Below are positions 46,101 to 53,994 of a DNA stretch of 64,000 nt, in pieces. The notes under the pieces are model-generated. The model saw only the letters and a list, made by a program, of their open reading frames with translations. It did not search any database and was not told the origin of the DNA. Each line of letters begins with the position of its first letter. The stretch's first letter is position 1. A program made the translations under genes and the position numbers. Source of the DNA: Agriotes lineatus (taxonomy: Eukaryota; Arthropoda; Insecta; Coleoptera; Elateridae); NCBI GenBank assembly GCA_940337035.1, contig OW679197.1, positions 38,260,466 to 38,324,465 of the forward strand. Direction: 5' to 3'.

Positions 46101-49100
46101 TTGAAAGGAGACTCAAGAGAAAATGGCCAGAAGACCTCACTAACTAGAGACGTTTGGAGAATCATCAGTGGATGATGGTACCCACCTCAAGTCAAGCACC
46201 GTTCAAAACTTTTACTTATTACTCTGTATTTATATTATATACAGGGTGTCCAAAAAAAGGCGAATTAACTCTACGGTGCGTTACTTGGGGATGCCTAGTG
46301 AACCCTGGAAAAATATTTTAAAAATTTCCTGGGCTGTATTTTTCCAAATATTTTTGGTCAAATGTGGGTGATAAAATCCATTTATTTAATTAGCTGGTGT
46401 ATAATTATAGTGTCAGATATATCTGGGACTTATTAAATATGCCCCAGATATATCTGACACTATAATTATACACCAGCTAATTAAATAAATTGATGTTATC
46501 ACCCACATTTGACCAGAAATATTTCGAAAAATACGGCCCAGGAAATTTTTTAAATATTTTCCAGGGTTCACTAGGCATGTCCAAATAACGCACCGTAGAG
46601 TTAATCCGCCATTTTTTGGACACCCTGTATATATTGAGATGGTATTTAGCCCTTTACTCAGCTCTCCTTGCAGCATAGATAAATAAAGCAAGTCAATAAA
46701 GCACAGAGCTGGGGTAAATCAGGCAACTGCAAGAAGTTACATCAGAAATTTTCATTCATAACTACATTGGTAAAGCATTGCCGATATTAAATGGAATTAC
46801 CTCAGAATAAATGGCAATAAGGCAGAGCTCAATTCGTAAATTAGAGTCACAGAAGTATCAATTAGCATAAATTAAGAGGTTGGTGCTAAGTAAATCCAAT
46901 CAAAATTCAACAAATCTATCAACAAAGGGTTTATTACATGCGTGTTAAATAAATTTACATGTCAGTATAATTGAATAAGTACAGTTCTATGAACTTTTTA
47001 AATAAAGGTAAGAAGGACAGAATGTTCTCAATACAGTGCAAAGAGAGCACAATACTAGATCAAATAAGGCTATAAAAAAATTAAACGGTAATATTTGAAG
47101 AATGGTGAAAAGCAGACAATTATTATAAAATACAAGAAATTCACACAACAGGAAATGAACGAGATTTGTGTTTAAAATAATGAGTCAGTGAAGTGACAAG
47201 TGAACAGGCAATCAAAATAAAACATAGTGAGTGGCGCTGTAACCTACTTTAAATACGAACGTGAACAAACAATAATTTTAGAATTAAGATTTTGTACATT
47301 TTATAATTAAGTTAAAATTTAGTTTATAAGTAACTGATTTGTACTTGGTTAACATCCACAATTATGAATTCAGATAGGCAATTGTTGTTAACTACCCGAA
47401 GAGAGAAACAATTGAATAAAAATTATTTCATGACAGTCTAATTTGTCTCTCCAGATTAATTGAGTTTTAAGTCATTTACAATTGAAATAAATTAAAAATA
47501 ATTATACCATCGTGATCAGGAGTTTGTAGTGCATATGTGAGAATGTGGGTGTGAAAATCCATCACCTAAAAATTATTTTCATCTTCAGCAACTATTGTGT
47601 TAGATATGTGTCATGTGTGGACTTTGGTACTCTATCTCTTAGGTCTGTGTTTCTGAGTAGAGCACAGTTAATTTGGCGCCCCACTGTGAATGGTCTCAGC
47701 GAGCTCGATGCCAAGATTAGTGTTAAATAGAAATAGTAAAACTGCTTTTCTTTTCCCATCTAACCATTTTTCTCTCTATATGCTATATACCGGGTGTCAA
47801 CGAATTTATTAGACAAGCCATATCTTCTAGAGTATTAGGTGTATTAAAATGAGATTTGGTACAGGTAAATGGTATAGGGAGAGGAGAGTTTTCGCATATT
47901 TTTGACTTTCCGATCACTTTCGGTTTTACCGGAAATGGCTCCGATTTCGAATTTTTAAATGGAACACCCTGTATATTTTTGCATATTTGGATTTCTGAGA
48001 CAATTTTTGATCAGAATGTGATATTTTAAGAAGTTTTTAAGCCTACTTGATTTTTTTAGAGCCACTTTTAATATGGCATCTAGGTGGCCATGATCAGACG
48101 CAAACTAATCTAAAGACCTCAGATGATGTCAGAAAATTACAATGGCAAAGTTTTAGTGATTAGTATGATAGATAGGAATAAGACAAGTTGTCAAAAGCAC
48201 GTTTTCTTGTCTAACTATTTTTTTTCAAATGGCGACCCTTTTTTGACAAGCACTTTCCGAAAAGAGGATTTTTTTGGCGAATCTAACGATACTAATTTAT
48301 TTGCGATTGGATTAAAATAAGCTCATAAGTTAAATATTTCTAAGCAAAATACTGGATAATAATTTATTTACTTTTGTCAAGTGTGCCATGGATAAGTTTT
48401 TAAAATATCACATGCTGATCTAAAATTGTCTCAGAAATCCAAATATGCAAAGATATACAGGGTGTTTCATTTAAAAATTCGAAACGGGAGCCATTTTCGG
48501 TAATACCGGAAGTGACTGGAAAGTGAAAAATATGCGAAAACTTTCCTCTCCCTATACTATTTACATATACCAAATCTCATTTTGATACACCTAATACTCT
48601 AGAAGTTATGACTTGTCCAATAAATTCGTTGACACCCGGTATAGCGTCTTGAGATCACCATATAAATAACGATGAAAATGTGTTTTAGGAAATGAAGCTG
48701 CTTTGTTTCTTAGACTGCATTTGCTGCAAGGCATAGTGCTTTTCCATCAGAATAAACGACCAGAAGCCTTAGTATTGTTCAAGACAGTTGAACGTGAACT
48801 ACGCCAATTAAAAGTTGACGAAAACAGTGTGATGGCTTTAGTCGAATTGGGTGTGTACTTTTAGCTATTATGTTATCTAATTCAGCAAAAAATCACTATA
48901 AACAGTTGATCAGTACTTTATTTTTAAATTTGATGACAGTAAGAGATTAAAAATGTAGTTTTTAAAAGCCCTCACCGGTTTTGAATGTATCGTTTATTTG
49001 TGTATGAATAATTTTCATCAACATATTGATTGCGTATAACTCTTAAAGCATAATACTACATAGTAGAGGCTTGGTATAAATCAGTTGATATTAATAAAAT

Positions 49101-50397
49101 TTTATGAAGTGTAGGATATTCAACTGCCGAGGCCAGATTGGGCTTAAGAGCTACTCATGGCGACGTAAATCAAGCTGCGAATTATATTAACGAGAATCGC
49201 GAAAAAAGAGCTGAAAGTCGTCGAAAAGCAATGGCCGAGGAGATATTGATGAGGTATATATAATTTGACAATTCATTAGCATTGCACTATAACAATTTTT
49301 GTTCATAGAGAACAAAAGAAATTGGGAAAATGCGTGGATGGCACACAGTTTGTAAATCCAACATTTGTCAAAATGCTGGTGAACATGGGATATAACAAAG
49401 AAGCAGCCAGATGTGCTCTTCAGAAGTGCAACAACATAATATCGGACAGCATCCAATATATTCAGGAGAATCCAGGCCCAAGTGGAACTCGTAGCCAGGA
49501 AATAATCTCCTTAATAAATGACTTGATTCCAGAGGTTAGTATTTTTATTCGCAACCATATATGTAATGTTAACGTTACTGACCTCATTTGAGTGGGGGAA
49601 GTCGTACATTCCCGACCGCTAAGTAGGTAGGGACACTGGGAATCTCGTTGATCCATTCATGCGCGTCACAACCTGTCGTATCATAATATAATAATTTTCC
49701 AATTATTGTTTAGAATAAAGTGGTTGCGAATAAAATAATATACATACCACGGTGAAAAGTTTCATTCCTGTCTCGAGATAAAGTTGACCCCGACGCTACG
49801 CGTCTCGGTTAACTACTTAATCTCTCGACAGGAATGAAACACTTTCTACCTCGGTATGTAATATACTATTAAATGTGCCGGTGTTAAATTTAACCTTTTC
49901 CTTCGGTAGCTTCAAGCTGCTGGTTTTGATCATGAAATGGCCAGACTTGCTCTGACAAGGCACAATGGAGATATAATGAAAGCAGCTGAAGATTTGCTGG
50001 GAAACGGTGGTGTTGTCGATACTGAAAATTTTCAAAATATTGAAGGTAAGTAACGTTTTACTGTAAATTTCTAGTGTGGTCCAGGAAAATTGTAACAAAT
50101 GAGATTTCTTTATTAGTAACTTCATCGAAATTGAAATCCAACTTGTAGTAATGATAATATTTTGATAAAGCTATTAATAATTTTTTCCGCACAAACCTTC
50201 TGTGTGTAGATTCCTATGCAGATAATGATAGCGTGGATTCAAACCTGAACAACATCGAAGATAAAGCTAAGAAAGAAGAGGCTTTTAACCGTCTTGCGCA
50301 AGATATAACCATAGTAGATGATGACCACTTAGATCTAACTCTTCAGCAAGAAGAGGAATTTTTGCAGCAATACATGTCATTGCTAGATGAAGACTGA
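31015..50397 (+). CDS. NUB1: NEDD8 ultimate buster 1 orthologue, complete, 10 coding exons
   Basis: NUB1 binds NEDD8 and related ubiquitin-like modifiers and delivers them and their conjugates to the proteasome. Spliced exons (31015-31140, 31191-31450, 31714-31918, 31994-32151, 32202-32398, 48689-48850, 49115-49253, 49309-49534, 49910-50045, 50210-50397) give 1797 bases, 598 residues plus TGA, close to the ~600 residues usual for the family. All junctions are GT-AG with matching phases. Domain order: N-terminal helical part; ubiquitin-like fold at about 85-162; conserved central block with NPIRMPPNERKALMVAMALH and VDNYALLDLDIAWCYLCLQ (198-315); three UBA-like segments near 370-400, 428-466 and 487-530; acidic C-terminus. 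Intron 5 is 16,290 bp and full of transposons. A gene in the opposite direction ends about 150 bp beyond the stop. Confidence 0.93.
31191..31450 (+). CDS. NUB1: NUB1 coding exon 2
   Basis: Begins RLADDYSKSLNLPKES after a 50-bp intron ending TTTTTAG. It holds the first half of the ubiquitin-like domain (IATLKIKILNQNG to SDLKQIVAGYMETSQD). Ends at GATAG before GTGTGG. Confidence 0.9.
31714..31918 (+). CDS. NUB1: NUB1 coding exon 3
   Basis: Second half of the ubiquitin-like domain (LKLIASGKLVHETESL, QNGQQVLAVVLNES), then a charged linker. Acceptor TTTTTGTAACAG, donor GAG before GTATTA. Confidence 0.9.
31994..32151 (+). CDS. NUB1: NUB1 coding exon 4
   Basis: Strongly conserved family block: NPIRMPPNERKALMVAMALH, EKGRSALKKADYARAL and LDADKEF. 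This block alone identifies NUB1. Confidence 0.93.
32202..32398 (+). CDS. NUB1: NUB1 coding exon 5
   Basis: Helical repeat-like region (VDNYALLDLDIAWCYLCLQ, then LERVIALKG). Ends at ACACCAG before GTAAATAC, the donor of the 16.3-kb intron. Confidence 0.92.
32399..33049 (+). other. start of NUB1 intron 5; no gene
   Basis: Non-coding intron DNA before the first recognisable repeat. Confidence 0.5.
33050..33161. repeat. foldback hairpin element in NUB1 intron 5
   Basis: Inner arms TAACGAAACGAGTTTGATT (33075-33093) and exact complement (33122-33140) around a GC-rich loop GAACGAGGCGGTGAGCCGAA; weaker outer pairing (ACAAGTTTGATTATG with CATAAGCAAACATGT). Confidence 0.65.
33478..34280. mobile_element. 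non-autonomous TIR element in NUB1 intron 5
   Basis: CACAAAGCAACCACTAATAG at 33480-33500 has its complement at about 34247-34270, with matching TTTTCACC just outside. Inside, a motif AGCGCC..CGACGGGTGGGCCA occurs near 33538, 33980 and 34188, so it contains internal duplications. No coding capacity. Confidence 0.6.
34650..38402 (+). mobile_element. endonuclease-RT non-LTR retrotransposon (RTE-like), nearly full length
   Basis: A 5' untranslated region (GC-rich, from about 34690) is followed by an almost intact endonuclease-RT gene and a short 3' UTR. It ends in a tandem ATACATAC tail at about 38378-38402. A short 3' UTR with a microsatellite tail is characteristic of RTE-type elements. It sits in NUB1 intron 5 in the gene's orientation. 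The 5' boundary is not fixed. Confidence 0.8.
35302..38309 (+). pseudogene. endonuclease-reverse transcriptase of the RTE-like element (single frameshift)
   Basis: The first frame (35302-35691) carries the endonuclease start (RIATWNVRGLVNPGK, LAGLSETHWLG). The second (open from about 35668, first ATG 35748, stop at 38309) continues with the endonuclease IIGDFNSKIG and GSDHQVL motifs. Then comes the RT: NPNKAVGTDGITIDAI, CENYRLLALISH, FIDYSKAFDSINW (motif A), GTRQGCILSPQLFNIY and RYADDTTIF (YADD). The C-terminal part has FGHISRRND, RGRSPMRWADQI and EDRTAWRHRI. Loss of one base near 35667 separates the frames; otherwise all catalytic residues are present over about 1000 codons. This endonuclease type is often mislabelled craniofacial development protein 2 in insect annotations. 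Confidence 0.88.
38403..39110 (+). repeat. dispersed repeat, copy 1 (possible LTR remnant)
   Basis: Diverged copy of 46730-47530 in the same orientation. The best shared part is GATAGGCAATTGTT, then a GAGAGAAACA block and the ATACCA..GTGATCAG end (38950-39095 against 47372-47520). It may be an old LTR. Confidence 0.5.
39111..39744. other. no gene recognised in this part of intron 5
   Basis: An open frame at 39105-39386 (+) with its shadow on the other strand shows no family resemblance and no splice context. I take it as non-coding. Confidence 0.35.
39745..40500 (+). pseudogene. jockey-type RT fragment, left part
   Basis: Open frame without an ATG reading YLRERFYQVKV, SGVPQGSVLG, LATFAADTAIMTSDTNPD (the FADD box changed to FAAD), QRWKIKVNKEKSTQIAFTLR and KYLGLHLDQKLNWKE. 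It is interrupted at 40198 by a miniature element and again at 40500 by larger insertions. The frame resumes at 45725. The mutated second aspartate would inactivate the RT. Confidence 0.8.
40198..40487. mobile_element. 290-bp TIR element, copy 1, with 8-bp target duplication
   Basis: Ends CATATATATAATAC on the left and the complement CATATATCTAATAC on the right. The target duplication GAAAGAAC is at 40190-40197 and 40488-40495. The interior is GC-rich around 40350 (GACGACGCCGCCGCGC). Eight-base duplications are the signature of hAT-type transposition (P-type is the alternative). It is nearly identical to 40948-41237. Confidence 0.88.
40505..40691 (+). repeat. miniature-element-like module forming the outer half of the left TIR
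   Basis: Runs from GGCTGTTTCCTAAAAA to an outward-facing second terminus AAATGGAACACCCTG followed by TA. It therefore looks like a complete TA-flanked unit by itself. Inverted partner: 43126-43309. Confidence 0.6.
40948..41237. mobile_element. 290-bp TIR element, copy 2, with 8-bp target duplication
   Basis: Same length, ends and orientation as 40198-40487. The target duplication TGTTGAAC is at 40940-40947 and 41238-41245. It is inserted within the last codons of the mariner transposase gene, so it is younger than that element. Confidence 0.9.
41767..42417. mobile_element. 651-bp hAT-like miniature element
   Basis: The target duplication GATGTTTC (41759-41766 and 42418-42425) is perfect and 8 bp long. 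Terminal repeats run GG(C/T)ACTCTTTTAGTTTACACC on the left with the complement on the right. Inside, the palindromic unit TTTAGTTTACACCCCC..GGGGGTGTAAACTAAA recurs at least five times in near-tandem blocks at both ends (units of about 105 bp on the left). No coding capacity. Confidence 0.9.
42024..42100 (+). repeat. TTAGG-like run inside the hAT-like element
   Basis: About twelve imperfect GGTTA units (for example GGTTAGGTTAGGTTAGG at about 42064). TTAGG is the usual insect telomere repeat, but this run is internal to a transposon. Confidence 0.85.
43126..43309 (-). repeat. miniature-element-like module forming the outer half of the right TIR
   Basis: Inverted counterpart of 40505-40691: ATACAGGGTGTTCCATTT at its inner end, AGGAAACAGCCTG at its outer end. 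Confidence 0.6.
43312..45724 (-). mobile_element. RTE-like non-LTR element, internally deleted
   Basis: On the - strand: a GC-rich 5' region (45290-45720), endonuclease, RT and C-terminal domain, then a short 3' end (AATAAACTCGCACACATA). The target duplication AAGAACACATA is at 40490-40500 and 45725-45735. This brackets the element plus the mariner later inserted in its tail, and shows that both lie within one jockey copy. Confidence 0.8.
43375..45235 (-). pseudogene. endonuclease-RT gene of the - strand RTE-like element
   Basis: The endonuclease is read from about 45225 (GTWNVRSLSTIYEEV, then IAALTETKK) and continues at 44666-44932 with VGVYAPNED, MLMGDFNGRTG and KYGEDILNDNEERL. A deletion near 44662 removes the rest of the endonuclease and the start of RT. 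RT resumes with SIYKKGNRQDCKNYRGISV, GFRAGRSCIDGIF, FVDLQKAYDTVPL (motif A) and KGLRQGCSHAPTLF. The YADD box is changed to FADA at 44066. The C-terminal domain at 43375-43887 has WYGHVQRMPENRWPKKIL and GRPPRNWRQDIKETM. Stops and shifts occur near 44066 and 43890. Dead. Confidence 0.82.
45725..46165 (+). pseudogene. jockey-type RT fragment, right part
   Basis: Continues the RT interrupted at 40500: HIKAKKTQLNLKVNQMHWLL, GKKSQLLLQNKLTIYK and LTPIWTCSIEL. After a frame change come NTKILQTFQSEMLCMIANAP, WYVSNQTLHDDLGIPFV and RRLKRKWPEDL near the end. The residues before and after the 5.2-kb interruption join in register across the AAGAACACATA duplication. Confidence 0.82.
46242..46627. mobile_element. 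386-bp foldback miniature element, mariner-type ends
   Basis: Ends CAGGGTGTCCAAAAAA on the left and complement on the right, TA outside both. The two arms are inverted copies over nearly the whole length (about 180 bp each), with a short spacer near 46423-46446, so the element is almost one long palindrome. Confidence 0.9.
46730..47530 (+). repeat. dispersed repeat, copy 2 (possible LTR remnant)
   Basis: Related to 38403-39110. About 150 bp beyond its end TTTGGCGCCC (47671-47680) resembles a tRNA-primed retroelement primer-binding site. The segment 47618-47682 is inverted relative to 34722-34790. Confidence 0.45.
47790..48639. mobile_element. 850-bp TIR element with ~240-bp arms, mariner-type
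   Basis: Ends CCGGGTGTCAACGAATTT and its complement, TA outside both. Each arm contains a second, outward-facing terminus (AAATGGAACACCCTG then TATA at 47957-47975; the mirror at 48455-48475), so 47790-47971 and 48458-48639 are 182-bp TA-bounded modules. The centre has no recognisable protein. It lies 49 bp upstream of NUB1 exon 6. Confidence 0.85.
48689..48850 (+). CDS. NUB1: NUB1 coding exon 6
   Basis: First exon after the giant intron (acceptor TGTTTTAG). Reads NEAALFLRLHLLQGIVLF, then FKTVERELRQLKVDENSV, and joins in phase to exon 5. Ends in VELG before GTGTGT, at the start of the first UBA-like segment. Confidence 0.92.
49115..49253 (+). CDS. NUB1: NUB1 coding exon 7 (first UBA-like segment)
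   Basis: YSTAEARLGLRATHGDVNQA, then ANYINENREKRAESRRK. The AR(L)xLRxxxGxVxxAAxxI pattern is UBA-like. Confidence 0.92.
49309..49534 (+). CDS. NUB1: NUB1 coding exon 8 (second UBA-like segment)
   Basis: FVKMLVNMGYNKEAARCALQ shows the MGY loop of a UBA fold, then IISDSIQYIQEN. Ends LIPE before GTTAGT, phase 0. Confidence 0.92.
49741..49860. repeat. foldback hairpin in NUB1 intron 8
   Basis: TACATACC..GGTGAAAAGTTTCATTCCTGTC pairs with GACAGGAATGAAACACTTTC..GGTATGTA, around a loop with CGACGCTACGCGTCTCG. Confidence 0.8.
49910..50045 (+). CDS. NUB1: NUB1 coding exon 9 (third UBA-like segment)
   Basis: LQAAGFDHEMARLALTRHNG, then DIMKAAEDLLGNGG. The AGF loop replaces the usual MGF. Confidence 0.92.
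50210..50397 (+). CDS. NUB1: NUB1 coding exon 10 and stop
   Basis: Acidic C-terminus with TIVDDDHLDLTLQQEEEFLQ and a final LLDED before TGA at 50395-50397. The family has a similar acidic tail ending in a short helix. Confidence 0.9.
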
Positions 50398-50549
50398 TGT
50401 TTAGAGATAATAATATTATGTTTCGAATTTTATAATGTGCTGTGAATTATAACTAACACTTAGATTAGCGTATTTTTTAATATGACAAAAGTATTTTTGA
50501 AATACATAAACTGTTATAAAACACAATTGTAAAACTTAACTATTTGATA

Positions 50550-50891
50550 CTAGTGTATCACGAATAAATAATCGATACCGATTCCAAACACTGCTTTTAT
50601 GATTTCATCCAAAATGCGATAAATTTCACCTGCATGAAAAGTTGATGAGGTTAAGACGGCATGAACTACTTCAGCACTGTCGGTGCTTTCATCAGTTAGA
50701 TGATCTTTTACTCTGTGAATAATTACATCCAAACTTGATTTTTTAAGCAGAAAGTCGATGGGCAAATGCTGCACGAGTTCTGACAGTAGCTTTGCTATTA
50801 CATCCTGTGGTGCTCCAGCTGTTAGTAACACATCGTCAATAATGTTATCCAAAATTTTTGTAACTGATTTCTCATAATCATCGTGCACCAC
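50550..50891 (-). CDS. last coding exon of an unrecognised gene
   Basis: Acceptor TTTCAG directly precedes GTGGTGCACGATGAT; the frame runs 113 codons to TAG at 50550-50552. The protein is helical and acidic (KSVTKILDNIIDDVLL, IAKLLSELVQHLPIDFLL, VVHAVLTSSTFHAGEIYRIL). It joins in phase with 59771-60026. I do not recognise the family. The exon contains, on the other strand, the only AATAAA found for NUB1. Confidence 0.65.
   Translation of the reverse strand: MVHDDYEKSVTKILDNIIDDVLLTAGAPQDVIAKLLSELVQHLPIDFLLKKSSLDVIIHRVKDHLTDESTDSAEVVHAVLTSSTFHAGEIYRILDEIIKAVFGIGIDYLFVIH
50563..50568 (+). promoter_or_regulatory. probable NUB1 poly(A) signal
   Basis: AATAAA 166 bp after the NUB1 stop; no earlier canonical signal is seen. 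It lies within the last coding exon of the opposing gene, so the 3' ends would overlap. Confidence 0.5.
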
Positions 50892-51799
50892 CTGAAATTA
50901 AATTAAATTGAGTAGAACAAATGAAAGAGTTTTATTTTTGTCTTTTATAATTTTATTTTTAATAAAAATATGAGGTAAGTACAACTAAGTTTGTTGGTAA
51001 TTTTTTGGTTCAAAAAGAAAATGTTTCTTTTATACTATAGTTTCTAACAGAGACAAACTTTTTTAAGTAAATTGATTTTTTCCTATTGGTTATACACTTA
51101 CACTTAGCTAGAATACTCCTGAGAGATATATAAAAGGCTGTCGTATATTTAAAGTTAAATCATTAATAAAATATTTTCTATTATCAGTTAAAACTCACCA
51201 ACACTTATAGTTGGACACACAAACTTTAGACTAATTGAATTTTATTTCATTTTTAAAGGTATTATTTAGAATAAAAATAGAAACATGGAACAGAAAAAAT
51301 GAAGAAGCAGAAATAGTTAAAGAAATATAAGAAAATATCGAAAGATACTAGGCACTAGCGACGTAAGGACAAATGAAAAGGGGATTACGAAAAAAAAGAA
51401 TGAAGGAACATAAGGACAGATTACAAGACAAGCTGCAAGAAATAGAGTAAAGAGGAAAAATTTGAGAATTCGACAATCACTAGAAGATGACAAATTGATG
51501 GAAGAAGAATAGCAGAAAGCACGGAAGGACTTTGACCATATAACCACAGCAGTGAGGGTCTCAGGTGCTCTCTATGCCTGACCATATCCATAACAAACAA
51601 ATTTATTACAAGATAGAAATATATACACATAATTAATGAAAAGCAAAATGAAACATGTTGAAGAAGTTTGCAATAAGAACAAAAGGAGGATAAATATGGA
51701 ACATTAATAATAAGAGGGATGAGTTAGACTGTAAAAAAATCTGAGAGTTTATGAAAATGCATTTCAAGAACTTGGATGAAGCTATAAACAAATTAAAAT
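50892..51799. other. intron of the - strand gene; old repeat sequence
   Basis: Purine-rich stretches from 51270 (many AGAA and GAAG) look like the coiled-coil part of a decayed retroelement ORF, but no motif can be named. Confidence 0.3.
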
Positions 51800-52185
51800 T
51801 AGATAAAGCGGGAAGAAGAGATAGTAAATTAGCTGAAATGATAAAGTGGTTGTGAGGGGACATTGAAAATTGTGTATGACAGTATGGGAGAACAAAATAT
51901 CTAATGATTCGGAGAAAAACACAATATTACCTGTATCAGTAAGTGTAAAACAACTGAACATGTTAAAAACAAATTTTGGAGGAAAATGCAAACACGAGAT
52001 CTCATTTGTACTCTAGAAAGCATAATAGGAAAAAATCATTGAACAGGAATAAGGTACATACAGCACAGTTTCAAGAAGAAAATTCGGGTGTCTTAAACGG
52101 TTCGTAACTCCCATACAACTCGTGTATACTATGACATAAGGGGCTTCTCTCTTGAAGCTCTTTATGAAAGTGGGCAAAACGTTCT
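51800..52185 (+). repeat. dispersed repeat, copy 1
   Basis: Matches 58055-58458 plus 59019-59175, for example GAAGAAGAGATAGTAAATTA with a diverged partner near 58080, and CATAAGGGGCTTCTCTC at 52134 and 59126. The second copy is split by a hAT-like element. Confidence 0.65.
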
Positions 52186-52649
52186 TCTTCTATCTCAAAA
52201 ATGGACACAGTCCAATCCAAACAAGCTAAATGGGAAGCTGAAATAACAGAACTTCTAGGTAGAGGTAAATATTAATGTAAAAGTAGAAGTGTTTACGTTC
52301 AACAGCAAAAATGGAAAACTGATAAACATAGTGGAAATGTGCAACTGAAGAAACAAACCAGGAGTGATGAAAAAGAAGACGAAATTAAAGGGATCTGACA
52401 TAATAGAAAATGAATGGGCAAGGAATGTAATAAAAATCTAAGCCGAACTGTTGAAAATTGTGCAAGGCAAGAATGAAGGACACGACGAAGATCGGATAGG
52501 AGACAAAACGTACATATGAAATGACAACAGGGAATAAGAAAAGTTTTAAGTAATAAAAGTAACACAACGGCGAATTTGGTAACAAAATATAGAATTGGAA
52601 AAGAACATGATTTGGAAGTGAAATAATTGATGCAGAAAATTATACATTC

Positions 52650-53755
52650 TTCGAAAGTGGATTACAAATTCGGAGACCACGGACTGATCTAGTAAAAGCT
52701 TAGTCAGGTAGTTATGGAGTTCAGAGCAATATTAGACAGAATATCATGTGTAAGAATAAAAGGCAGATTCAGAAAATTGATTAGAAAAGACTTATGGACT
52801 TCACCATTTGGTTATAAGAACTATGCAGTTTAAACATAAGGAAATATATAAAAGGACATGGGTAGCACCGAATGGACAAATCATCAGTCAAATCGATTAT
52901 AGGTACATTAACAGAAGCTCACATGCAAGGAATTTACAAGGAGCTAATGCAGATTCAGACCACTACCTCATGAGAGCGACAGCAAATCAAGACATAAAAA
53001 CAGGCACACGAAATGTCAAAAAGAAACAAAGAAAAATATTATGTCGAACAAGTACAAGACGCAGATAAATGAAAACACTGCCAACAAGAAATAGATATAC
53101 GTTTAAATAAAACAAAAGAGAAAAAAGGTACAGGAGAATGGAAGGGGCTAGAAGAAATAATCAAGACAGCAGCCAAGAAAACAAGACTAACAAAAGAAAG
53201 ACATGGATATACCAAATGTTCATTAAAAAAGTCCGTAAGTGGTGGCTGTGGAAAATCTTACAAGTTACGGGTCTATAATACGATAGTACTACCCACACTG
53301 ACATACGCATGCGAAACATGGGTTATACATGAGAAGCACGAGAAGAAAATAATTGCCGCAGAAATGAAGTACTTTAGGAAAATAACTGGAAAAACCAAGC
53401 TGGATAGAGAGAGAAACGAACATATAAGACAAATGATTGAACAAGAACCGGTTACAAAGAAGATAGAAAAGAAACAACTGAACTGGTACGGTCACATACT
53501 GCGGATGGACCAAGACAGACTAGTGAAGAAAATTATGGAAACAGGCAGGATTGGGAAGAGAAGAAAAGGAAGACCTAGGAAAAACTGGGTACAGAATATA
53601 GAAGAACTGGGCAGACAACGAGGAAAGACGAAGGAAGAGATGGGAAGATTAGCAATGGACCGGAAAGAATGGAAAAAATGGATAGAAAATAGTTAAGGAT
53701 CAAATGTCCGACACCCTATGGGTATATGGATACAGAAGAAGAAGAAGAAGATAAA
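52650..53755 (+). pseudogene. non-LTR retrotransposon relic with (GAA)n tail
   Basis: The end of an endonuclease domain (WVAPNGQIISQIDYRYINR, then DSDHYLMRA, 52850-52980) is joined after a large deletion to the C-terminal domain at 53260-53696: LPTLTYACETWVIHEKHEKK, LNWYGHILRMDQDRLVKKIM, GKRRKGRPRKNWVQNIEEL and MDRKEWKKWIENS, then a stop. The short 3' UTR ends in (GAA)n at 53732-53750. The RT core is missing. Confidence 0.7.
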
Positions 53756-53810
53756 CAAACATTTATATAAAAGCATTATACCACATGTTCATTAAAATAT
53801 TCCACAAGTT

Positions 53811-53988
53811 AAATTCAAACGTATGAATAATATGTTGGTGGCACTGTAAGTCTATGTCAAATTCGAGGTTAGCAGGTTAGGTTTTGCGTCAGTTTTGACA
53901 CAGACTGGCGCAAAACCTAACCTGCTAACCTCAAATTTCATACAGACTTTTACAGTGCCATCAACATATTATTCATACGTTTGAATTT
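53811..53988. mobile_element. foldback miniature element, ~180 bp
   Basis: AAATTCAAACGTATGAATAA and its complement TTATTCATACGTTTGAATTT form the ends. The arms continue through GAGGTTAGCAGGTTAGG and CCTAACCTGCTAACCTC almost to the centre (TTTGACACAG). Nearly a full palindrome. Confidence 0.85.
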
Positions 53989-53994
53989 CCACAG

